Positions 31,416 through 38,402 of a DNA stretch of 64,000 bases are shown piece after piece. The position numbers and the translations under genes were made by a program. The stretch comes from AP-15 sp036500965 (GTDB lineage: Bacteria > Pseudomonadota > Alphaproteobacteria > ATCC43930 > CGMCC-115725): positions 1 to 64,000 of the forward strand of contig DASYBC010000090.1 of the NCBI GenBank assembly GCA_036500965.1. The letters are read 5' to 3'. Under the pieces are notes generated by a model that had not been told where the DNA came from, did no database searches, and saw only the letters and a program-made list of their open reading frames with translations. Numbering within the stretch: the stretch's first letter is position 1; every line of letters starts with the position of its first letter.

Positions 31416-33119
31416 TCAGAACAGGCCGGCGATCCGGCCCTCGGCGTCGACCTCGATCGAGTTCGCGGCCGGCACGCGCGGCAGGCCCGGCATCGTCATG
31501 ATGTCGCCGCAGATCGCGACGACGAACTCGGCGCCCGCCGACAGCCGCACCTCGCGAATGCCCAGCACATGGCCGCTCGGCGCCCCTTTGGCATTGGGGT
31601 CGGTGGTAAAGCTGAACTGGGTCTTGGCGATGCACACCGGGAAATGGCCGCAGCCCAACTCCTGCAGCTGCGCGAACTGGTCGCGGACCGGCTTGTCGGC
31701 CTCGATCTCGCTGGCGCCGTAGATGCGCTGGGCGATGGTGCGGACTTTCTCGATCAGCGGCATCTCGTCGGGATAGAGCAGGCGCAGCTTGGCGGTGCCG
31801 CTTTCGGCCAGATCGACGACGGCGTGAGCGAGCTCGACCGCGCCCTCGCCGCCCTGCGCCCAATGGTCGGCGATGACCGCCTTGACGCCCTCGGCGGCGC
31901 ACAGCTCCTGCAGCCGCTGGTGCTCTTTCGCGGTATCGGCGCTGAAGCGGTTGACCGACACCACCGCCGGGACCCCGAACTGGCGGATATTGGCGAGATG
32001 TCGGGAGAGGTTGGCAAAGCCCTTTTCGAGTGCCGCGACATTCTCCTCGCGCAGCGCATTGAGCGCCACGCCGCCATGCATCTTCAAAGCCCGCACCGTC
32101 GTCACCACCACCGCCGCGGCCGGGGCGAGCCCGGCCTTGCGGCATTTGATGTCGAAAAACTTTTCGGCCCCGAGATCGGCGCCGAACCCGGCCTCGGTGA
32201 CGACGTAATCGGCCAGCTTCAGCGCCGTGGTGGTCGCGATCACCGAGTTGCAGCCATGGGCGATGTTGGCGAACGGGCCGCCGTGGATGAAGACCGGGTT
32301 GTGCTCGATAGTCTGCACCAGGTTGGGAGCGAGCGCGTCCTTTAAGAGCGCGGCCATCGACCCGGCAGCCTTGACCTCGGCCGCGGTCACCGGCTTGCGC
32401 TCGCGGGTCTGGCCGACGACCATGTTGCCGAGCCGGCGCTGCAAATCGTGGAGGTCGGTCGCCAGGCAGAACGTCGCCATCACCTGCGAGGCGGCGGTGA
32501 TGTCGAACCCGTCCTCGCGCGGAAAGCCGTTGGCGACGCCGCCGAGCGAGTCGACAATCGTGCGCAAAGCCCGGTCGTTCATGTCCATCGCCCGGCGCCA
32601 GGTGACCCGGCGTGGATCGACGCGCGGCTCGAGTCCGTAATAGACGTGGTTGTCGACCAGTGCCGCGAGCAGGTTGTTGGCGGCGCCGATCGCATGGATG
32701 TCGCCGGTAAAGTGGAGGTTGATGTCCTCCATCGGCACGACCTGGGCATAGCCGCCGCCGGCCGCCCCGCCCTTGACGCCAAAGCACGGGCCCATGCTGG
32801 CCTCGCGCAGGCACAGCATCGCCTTTTTGCCGATTAGGTTCAGCGCGTCGCCGAGCCCGACCGTGGTCGTCGTCTTGCCTTCGCCGGCGGGGGTCGGGGT
32901 GATCGCGGTGACGAGGATCAGCTTGGCGTTCGGCCGCTCCGGCAGCGAGCGGATATAATCGAGCGCGATCTTCGCTTTGTACTTGCCGTAGGGCGACACC
33001 GCGTCATCCGGGATGCGGAGCTTGTCGCCGGCGATCTCGCCGATCGGCCGCATCACCGCTTCCTGGGCGATCTCGATGTTGGATTTCGGGTTCCTGTGTT
33101 GCTCGTCTCCGCGGGCCAC
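31416..33119 (-). CDS. fhs: Formate-tetrahydrofolate ligase
   Basis: A 567-residue enzyme joining formate to THF with ATP to give 10-formyl-THF. The P-loop is TPTPAGEGKTTTT at 74-86. Further marks are REASMGPCFGVKGGAAGGGY, NLHFTGDIHAIGAANNLLAA, and IEHNPVFIHGGPFANIAHGC, all diagnostic. The C-terminal GHVLGIREVRLSAGAEFVVA and GDIMTMPGLPRVPAA are intact. Length matches the family. It heads a minus-strand cluster with a hypothetical gene, 5-formyl-THF cyclo-ligase and a TSUP transporter. Confidence 0.97.
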   Translation of the reverse strand: MARGDEQHRNPKSNIEIAQEAVMRPIGEIAGDKLRIPDDAVSPYGKYKAKIALDYIRSLPERPNAKLILVTAITPTPAGEGKTTTTVGLGDALNLIGKKAMLCLREASMGPCFGVKGGAAGGGYAQVVPMEDINLHFTGDIHAIGAANNLLAALVDNHVYYGLEPRVDPRRVTWRRAMDMNDRALRTIVDSLGGVANGFPREDGFDITAASQVMATFCLATDLHDLQRRLGNMVVGQTRERKPVTAAEVKAAGSMAALLKDALAPNLVQTIEHNPVFIHGGPFANIAHGCNSVIATTTALKLADYVVTEAGFGADLGAEKFFDIKCRKAGLAPAAAVVVTTVRALKMHGGVALNALREENVAALEKGFANLSRHLANIRQFGVPAVVSVNRFSADTAKEHQRLQELCAAEGVKAVIADHWAQGGEGAVELAHAVVDLAESGTAKLRLLYPDEMPLIEKVRTIAQRIYGASEIEADKPVRDQFAQLQELGCGHFPVCIAKTQFSFTTDPNAKGAPSGHVLGIREVRLSAGAEFVVAICGDIMTMPGLPRVPAANSIEVDAEGRIAGLF

Positions 33120-33281
33120 GCCGTTTCTCCCTCGCTAGGTGCTGGGCGCGGTCTTAGTCCCTTCGGACCGGCGGGCGCAACCGTTTGCGCCGCGGCGCCA
33201 ATCGAGCGCTTCCCGCGCTGGCAGGCTGCGGCCCCGCCGCTGCGACCCTGCCGACGCGAGTTGTTTTCTATTATTCGCTGG

Positions 33282-33761
33282 TTATTTGAGCGTCTTGGTG
33301 CCGGCCTTGGCCACTTGGCCGTCCTGCGTTCCAGTGCCGCCGCTAGCGCCGATCGCGCCGACGACCTTGCCGTCGGCGACGAGCGGCAATCCGCCCTCGA
33401 GCGGCATCGCCCCGCGCAGCGCCAGGACCGCGGTCCGCCCCTTGCCGAGCGCGTCATCGAATTCTTTTGTCGGCCGGCGGAACAGTGCGGCCGATCGTGC
33501 CTTGTCGATCGCGACCTGGACCGAGCCGATCTGTGCGTTGTCTTCGCGCTCGAAATAGATCAGCTCGCCATCCGGATCGACGATCGCGATGACATAGGGG
33601 GTCGTCGTGATCTTGGCGGCTTCGGCCACGGCGACGTCGGCCGCCTTTTTCGCTGCGTCGAGCCCGATCGGCATGCCGTAGGGCATCACCGCCTGAGCCC
33701 GAGCCGAACCGCCCCAGGCCGAAACCGCCAGCACCAAGGCCAGCTTTGCAATGCGCGACAT
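33282..33761 (-). CDS. GlcG/HbpS family haem-binding-type protein, secreted
   Basis: A 159-residue protein. A signal peptide (KLALVLAVSAWGGSARA) is followed by the GlcG/HbpS fold: YGMPIGLDAAKKAADVAVAEA, YVIAIVDPDGELIYFERED, and GGLPLVADGKVVGAIGASGG are typical. Relatives include HbpS, which binds haem, and PduO-C/GlcG domains; the ligand here is not known. The signal peptide predicts a periplasmic location. It stands alone between fhs and the divergent cupin gene. Confidence 0.88.
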   Translation of the reverse strand: MSRIAKLALVLAVSAWGGSARAQAVMPYGMPIGLDAAKKAADVAVAEAAKITTTPYVIAIVDPDGELIYFEREDNAQIGSVQVAIDKARSAALFRRPTKEFDDALGKGRTAVLALRGAMPLEGGLPLVADGKVVGAIGASGGTGTQDGQVAKAGTKTLK

Positions 33762-33986
33762 CAGATCCTCCCCGACAGCGGCACGAGCCTTCGCGCAGCG
33801 CGTCCCCGCTCGCTGCCGGGCGACTATATACTTAAGCGACCGGCGAGGCGCCAGCAGCGCCGCCCCTGGGCGATGGACGCAAGGGTGGGAGGGGATTCCG
33901 CGCGTCGCCGAGGCCGCGGGCGAACGATCCGGACGAGCGACCGCGAAATTGCGCTATGATCGGCACCCACGATTGGAGGATCGCCG

Positions 33987-34388
33987 ATGACGGTCACCAC
34001 GCCCTTTTTGCAACGGGCGGAAACGCTGGGTCCGCTCGCGTCGCGTTATGTCGAGGTCGAGGATCTGCCGTGGAGGCCGACCCCGTGCGCCGGGATCGAC
34101 ATGAAGGTGCTGCTCGAAGACCCGGAGAGCGGGCTGATGACCGCGCTGTTCCGCTGGCAGCCGGGATCCGAGCTCGCCTTGCACGAGCATGTCGAGGTCG
34201 AGCAGACCTTTGTCCTCGAGGGCAGCCTGGTCGATGACGAGGGCGAGGTGCGCGCCGGCAACTATGTCTGGCGCCCCAAGGGCAATCGCCACTTGGCGCG
34301 CTCGCCGAACGGGGCGCTGGTGCTGTCGTTTTTTCTAAAGCCGAACAAGTTTCTCACCGGTGCCGCGGCGGGGCAGCAGCTGCGCTGA
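33987..34388 (+). CDS. ChrR-like cupin domain protein
   Basis: A 133-residue single-domain cupin. LHEHVEVEQTFVLEGSLVDD is the first cupin motif (His, His, Glu ligands) and GNYVWRPKGNRHLARSPNG the second. The sequence resembles the C-terminal cupin of the anti-sigma factor ChrR but lacks the N-terminal zinc-binding anti-sigma domain, so it is not an anti-sigma factor. Such stand-alone cupins may be dioxygenases or small-molecule binders. GGAGG with seven-base spacing precedes the ATG. The FAD-dependent amine oxidase begins 34 bases downstream and may be co-transcribed. Confidence 0.88.
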   Translation: MTVTTPFLQRAETLGPLASRYVEVEDLPWRPTPCAGIDMKVLLEDPESGLMTALFRWQPGSELALHEHVEVEQTFVLEGSLVDDEGEVRAGNYVWRPKGNRHLARSPNGALVLSFFLKPNKFLTGAAAGQQLR

Positions 34389-34422
34389 GCGGCATTTCGT
34401 CAATTTGCGAGGCCACGCGCCG

Positions 34423-35709
34423 ATGGGCGGTCTTCCAGCCGAAGTCGACATCGCGGTCATCGGCGCCGGCGCCGCCGGGATCGGTGCCGCGCGGCGTCTC
34501 CTCGAAGCCGGAGCAGCGCGGGTGCTGGTGCTGGAGGCGCGCGACCGGGTCGGCGGCCGGGTCCATACGATCGCACCCGCCGGGTTCGCGCTCGATCGCG
34601 GCGCCGAATGGCTGCATTCGGCCGACCGAAATCCGCTGTCGCCGATTGCCCAAGAGCTCGGCTTTTCGGTGCAACGCCGGCCGCCCGGATGGACCACCCG
34701 TCTGTCGCGCAGCGGCGAGACCGCCGCGGCCGAGGCCGATTGGCTCGCCACCCGCGAGGCCCAAGGCCGTGCCCGCCGGAAGGTGGCGGCGGAGGCTGAG
34801 GACCGATCGCTGGCCACGCTGCTCCCGCCCGGAGGGCGCTGGAACGCGCTCCTCGATGCGAGCAGCACCTGGGGGAACGGCGCCGAGCTCGATCGCGTAT
34901 CGGTCAAGGACTATGTCCGCTACGACGACAGCAGCACCAGCATCAATTGGCGGCTGCGCGAAGGCTACGGCCGGCTGTTCGAGAAATTGGCCGAAGGGCT
35001 GCCGCTGGCGCTGGCGACGCCGGTTTTGCGGGTCGATCATGCCGGGCGAACGCTACGGCTCGACACCCCGCGCGGCACGGTCGCCGCGGCGCAGGCCATC
35101 GTCACCGTGCCGACCTCGATCCTCGCCGCCGAAGCGATCCGCTTCGACCCGCCGCTATCCGAAAAGCTCGCCGCGGCAGCCGGCTTGCCGCTCGGCGTTG
35201 ACAACAAGCTGTTCATTGCGCTTGACGGCGAGCTTCCCGGGCTCGGCCATGACGGGTATCTGGTCGGCTCGACCACCCGGCGCGAGACGACGAGCTACCA
35301 GATCCGCCCGCTCGGCCGGCCGGCGATCTATTGCTTTTTTGGCGGCCGCTTTGCCGCGGCGATGGAGCGCGAAGGCGAGGCGGCGATGTTCGCGTTTGCC
35401 GCCGACGAATTGGCGGGCCTTATCGGCGGCGACATCCGCCGCCGCATCGCGCCGCTCGCCGCGACCGGCTGGCTCGGCGACCCGTGGTCGCGCGGCTCCT
35501 ACTCCTACGCGATGCCCGGCCATGCCGGCGACCGCGCGGCGCTCGCCGCCCCGGTCGACGACCGGCTGTTTTTTGCCGGCGAGGCAACCTCGCCGAATTT
35601 CTTCTCGACCGCGCACGGCGCCTATATGAGCGGCTGTGCCGCGGCCGACGCCGCTCTCGCCAGCCTGCCCGGCTTTAGGCGAGGGAAGGCAACCGCGGCC
35701 GCTCGTTGA
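34423..35709 (+). CDS. Flavin-containing monoamine oxidase family protein
   Basis: A 428-residue FAD enzyme. The dinucleotide fold AVIGAGAAGIGAARRLLEAG is near the N-terminus, followed by LEARDRVGGRVHT and the DRGAEWLHSADRNP substrate-loop region. The C-terminal FAD stretch LFFAGEATSPNFFSTAHGAY is typical of amine oxidases and polyamine oxidase relatives. The substrate cannot be told. ATG at 34423 is used because homology begins six residues later. The 3' end overlaps the convergent phosphatase gene by 35 bases. Confidence 0.92.
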   Translation: MGGLPAEVDIAVIGAGAAGIGAARRLLEAGAARVLVLEARDRVGGRVHTIAPAGFALDRGAEWLHSADRNPLSPIAQELGFSVQRRPPGWTTRLSRSGETAAAEADWLATREAQGRARRKVAAEAEDRSLATLLPPGGRWNALLDASSTWGNGAELDRVSVKDYVRYDDSSTSINWRLREGYGRLFEKLAEGLPLALATPVLRVDHAGRTLRLDTPRGTVAAAQAIVTVPTSILAAEAIRFDPPLSEKLAAAAGLPLGVDNKLFIALDGELPGLGHDGYLVGSTTRRETTSYQIRPLGRPAIYCFFGGRFAAAMEREGEAAMFAFAADELAGLIGGDIRRRIAPLAATGWLGDPWSRGSYSYAMPGHAGDRAALAAPVDDRLFFAGEATSPNFFSTAHGAYMSGCAAADAALASLPGFRRGKATAAAR

Positions 35710-36280
35710 CCGCCGAGACGCGGATACCGAAATCGTCGATGCGGATCGTGCTGAGCGAGGCGAGGCCGATTTCCAGCCGAGCGTAAAAATCGAGCGGCAT
35801 GCCGAGCGCGAACAGCAGCGCCGCGCGGATCACGTCGCCGTGGCTGATGACCGCGACATTGCCTTCGGGGTGCGAGCGGCGCAGCTCGAACAGCGCGCCG
35901 ACCACCCGGTCCTGGACGTGGCGCCAGCTCTCACCGCCGGGGATGGCAGCGATGCTGCGGCAGCTCTGCCACAGCGGCCAGCGCGGGTCGGCCCGGACCT
36001 GGTCGAAGGTCAGCCCGGTCCATTCGCCAAAATCGAGCTCGATCATATCATCGCGATGGCCGACCGGCAGGTCGAGCCGGGCGGCGAGGATCTCGGCGGT
36101 CTCCCGGGTGCGCTGCATCGGGCTCGCATAGATTGCCGCGATGTTCTCGCCGGCGAGGCGATCGGCGACGAGCATCGCCTCGGCGCGGCCCCGCTCCGAC
36201 AGCCCGATGCCCGAAATCCGCCCGTTGATGCGGCCAAAGACGGCCGGCTCGCCATGCCGCACCAGATAAAACGCCGTCAT
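35675..36280 (-). CDS. Histidine phosphatase family protein
   Basis: A 201-residue phosphoglycerate-mutase-like phosphatase. The catalytic LVRHGEP with His9 opens the protein; YASPMQRTRETAEILA and GNVAVISHGDVIRAAL are the other active-site blocks, with second catalytic His in ISHGD. The likely role is dephosphorylation of a small phosphoester; the substrate is unknown. An in-frame ATG at 36304 is possible, but the start at 36280 places the RHG motif at the usual position. Its end runs 35 bases into the convergent amine oxidase gene. Confidence 0.92.
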   Translation of the reverse strand: MTAFYLVRHGEPAVFGRINGRISGIGLSERGRAEAMLVADRLAGENIAAIYASPMQRTRETAEILAARLDLPVGHRDDMIELDFGEWTGLTFDQVRADPRWPLWQSCRSIAAIPGGESWRHVQDRVVGALFELRRSHPEGNVAVISHGDVIRAALLFALGMPLDFYARLEIGLASLSTIRIDDFGIRVSAVNERPRLPSLA

Positions 36281-36313
36281 CTCGGCGCATCCCCCAATCC
36301 GCAAGCGACCCTA

Positions 36314-36380
36314 GTGGTGCGATGCCAACAGATGATTCCCATCCGTTGGCTGCATCGCACCACCAACGTATTAATTGGTG
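36314..36380. repeat. Large cruciform-like inverted repeat
   Basis: GTGGTGCGATGC (36314-36325) and GCATCGCACCAC (36352-36363) are perfect inverted repeats. Inside them CAAC and GATG pair again with CATC and GTTG around a five-base loop, giving a nearly continuous stem. A second hairpin, CACCAA with TTGGTG (36361-36380), shares the right arm. It lies between histidine phosphatase and GST genes. It could be a miniature repeat element, an RNA structure or a double terminator, though a T-run is absent. Confidence 0.65.
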
Positions 36381-36482
36381 GGCCGATTCACAAAGCGCTC
36401 GGGAAGCAAGCGTTTCGATCGGACCATTAGTCTTAGCATCGACCGCCGGTCGAGGCATTATGCTTTCGGTGCTCGCGAGAGG

Positions 36483-37205
36483 CTATGTCTCGCCGTCGAG
36501 CTCGGAGTAATGGCGGAAGATGCCGTGCTCGTTGAACGGGATGCGGCGATCCGAGGCGAGATAGGCGGCGATCCGCGGCCGGGCCGCAACCGCGTCATGC
36601 ACCGCGGCAACGCGGGGGAATTGGGGCGCGAGCGCCGCCATCGCGCGGGGAAAGGCGTAGCGCAGCCCGGCGACGATCTGGAACAGCGACAGCTCGGGAT
36701 AGCTCAGCCGCGCGCCGACGAGATGGCCGCCGCGAGACGTGTTGCGTGCCAGCACCCGTTCGAAATAACCGAGGTATTTCGGCATCCGCGACCGGCGAAA
36801 ATCGCCGGCGCGAGCGAGGGCTTCCTGGCGCTGGTCCTCGTAATAGAGGCTGCTGGCGATCGGGTGATGCGTGTCGTGCGCCTCATCGACAAGATCGGCG
36901 ATGGTCAGCTGCAGCTGGTGCGCCCAGAGCCGCCCCTCCTCAGCCGCGGGCGCCAAGCCGTGATGGGCGCCGAGATAAAGGAGGATATTGGCGGTCTGCC
37001 CGATCAGCAATGCCTCGGCCTTTAGAAACGGCGGGGCGAAAGGCGGGTGAGCGGCTTCTTCGTTTTCCAGCAGGCGCATCATTTCGGCATCGCCGCCCGG
37101 CTGGCGGGCGACATCGACATAGTCGGCGCCGGCCTCCTCCAACGCCAGCCGCACAAACTCGCCGCGCCCCTGGATCGCCGACCAGTAATAGAGCTGATAA
37201 GGCAT
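36483..37205 (-). CDS. Glutathione S-transferase family protein
   Basis: A 240-residue protein with an N-terminal thioredoxin-like domain (PYQLYYWSAIQGRGEFVRLA, where Tyr or Ser-Gln-Gly-Arg-Gly resembles sigma/alpha-class GSTs) and a helical C-terminal domain (about 90-230). The stretch ALLIGQTANILLYLGAHHGL corresponds to the glutathione gamma-Glu contact SQSxxIxxYL. The reaction is presumably glutathione conjugation or thiol transfer; the substrate is unknown. The start at 37205 has GGGAG upstream, while the longer frame to 37268 has no support. Confidence 0.9.
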   Translation of the reverse strand: MPYQLYYWSAIQGRGEFVRLALEEAGADYVDVARQPGGDAEMMRLLENEEAAHPPFAPPFLKAEALLIGQTANILLYLGAHHGLAPAAEEGRLWAHQLQLTIADLVDEAHDTHHPIASSLYYEDQRQEALARAGDFRRSRMPKYLGYFERVLARNTSRGGHLVGARLSYPELSLFQIVAGLRYAFPRAMAALAPQFPRVAAVHDAVAARPRIAAYLASDRRIPFNEHGIFRHYSELDGET

Positions 37206-37320
37206 GGTTACGCTCCCGATCCTGCCTGGGCTTTCAGCATCGCCGGCGGGTCCGGCCCTGGCACGCATCCGCCGCGAGCGATTGAGGTGGCGAGGCCGTT
37301 CCGCCGCTCAGCACCCGACG

Positions 37321-37711
37321 CTATCTCGCGACGACGAACGGTCGAATGGTCTGAGTAAAATTCTCTTCACTGGTCTGATGCTCGACAAGCGCGATCACCT
37401 CGTCGGCCCATTCCGACGCGTCCTCAATCGCGAGATCGTAACCATTCGCGCTAAGAAATTGCACCATCGCGATAAAGCAAGTGCGTTTGTTTCCTTGAGT
37501 GAATGCATGCGCCTGGGCAATGCCCGGCAAGCCTCACAGCCAGCGCAATGACATCTTCCTCGCCGTAGGCGAACGCATTTTGGGGGCGCGCCAAGGCGCT
37601 CTCCAGCAATCCCCTATCAAGGAGGAAATGCGGTTCTCCGGTGATCGCGACGACGGCCCGGTTGATTTCGATGACTGTCTCAACGGACAGCCATAGGAGT
37701 TCATTCGGCAA
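37321..37711 (-). pseudogene. doc: Death-on-curing (Doc/Fic) family toxin, frameshifted
   Basis: Two overlapping frames together encode one Doc-type protein. The first (start TTG 37711) gives LLWLSVETVIEINRAVVAIT through DVIALAVRLA; the second gives GIAQAHAFTQGNKRTCFIAM through FTQTIRPFVVAR. The Fic/Doc active motif H-x-F-x-x-G-N-K-R is HAFTQGNKR in the second part. The frames join if one G of the GGG run at 37523-37525 is removed. Doc toxins phosphorylate EF-Tu. As read, the protein is truncated before its catalytic motif, so it is either a disarmed toxin or a sequencing error. The start overlaps the antitoxin stop. Confidence 0.8.
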
Positions 37712-37877
37712 GTTTTGCGAGGATTTTTGGAAAGCGGGAGATAATCTCGCGCGTCAATTCGGCGTGGTCGATTTTCCCCGGAACCTGCCGCGCGCGCAGG
37801 ACTTCCTTCTCCGCGCGCTGGCGCGGCGTCTCGGCGCGTTTCGGCGGCTTTGCGCGGGTGTCCCGAGTGTCCTGCAT
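37701..37877 (-). CDS. Antitoxin-like protein upstream of doc
   Basis: A 58-residue basic protein ending in IDHAELTREIISRFPKILAK. This C-terminal helix resembles small antitoxins found next to Doc/Fic toxins, which use it to block the toxin's nucleotide pocket or to bind its surface. The N-terminal part is Arg/Lys-rich. The last codons overlap the start of the doc frame by 11 bases, as expected for a coupled toxin-antitoxin pair. The start ATG lacks a clear ribosome site and could lie elsewhere. Confidence 0.65.
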   Translation of the reverse strand: MQDTRDTRAKPPKRAETPRQRAEKEVLRARQVPGKIDHAELTREIISRFPKILAKLAE

Positions 37878-37962
37878 GCGACAATGGTCCGAGGCTGCTC
37901 GACCCAATAAGTACTCGATCCGCCGAAAATCGCAAGTTCCGCCCCAATCCCCAGTTCGCTTT

Positions 37963-37981
37963 GCCCGGACTTGATCCGGGC
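37963..37981. repeat. Hairpin of a dispersed intergenic repeat
   Basis: GCCCGGA and TCCGGGC flank a five-base loop. The following TCCACGTCTTCC and the CCTGGATCACCGGGC 30 bases on match, from memory, the CTTGATCCGGGCATCCACG repeat frequently seen between alphaproteobacterial genes. Confidence 0.6.
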
Positions 37982-38253
37982 ATCCACGTCTTCCCCCCGG
38001 CGAGAGCAAGGCCTGGATCACCGGGCGTGCCACGGCCGTCCGGTTTAGCGAACGCGGGTGCTGCCAAAACTACTCGGACAAACCAGGGCCCGTTGGCGGC
38101 AGCAGGTGGTCGGCTCGCGCCAGGGTATTTCGTCCCGCGGCCTGCTCCGCCTGTATTTTGCAGGAGATCTACAGGAGCCCCGATCTTTGCCATCGCCAAT
38201 CTGCCTCACCTGCCCGCAACACGTCGAGGCACCATGCGGTGCGATGATGGCAA

Positions 38254-38283
38254 TTTTCCGTGGGTCGTTTTTCCGTGGGTCGT
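38254..38283 (+). repeat. 15-bp perfect tandem duplication
   Basis: TTTTCCGTGGGTCGT occurs twice without a gap (38254-38268 and 38269-38283) in the non-coding region upstream of the molybdopterin hydroxylase gene. Confidence 0.85.
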
Positions 38284-38402
38284 TGCGGCCGGGCGGCGCG
38301 GCGGCACTCGGTCCACCAGGGTCGCACGGTCGGGAAAGCGGCGGCGGGGCTATGGCAAAATCGGGAGATGCGCCGATATGCCGGGTTGGAGGGTCGCATC
38401 TG

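Larger units (their letters stand above)
37878..38402. other. Intergenic region with repeats, upstream of molybdopterin hydroxylase gene
   Basis: About 525 bases. It holds a dispersed palindromic repeat near 37960-38025 (hairpin GCCCGGA-cttga-TCCGGGC at 37963-37981 and the later CCTGGATCACCGGGC) and a 15-bp tandem duplication at 38254-38283. The frame of the downstream gene is open backward through much of this region, but without homology. Confidence 0.45.

Noticed and set aside
33987..34388. ChrR anti-sigma factor
   Set aside because: Only the cupin half is present; the zinc-binding N-terminal anti-sigma domain and an adjacent ECF sigma gene are absent.
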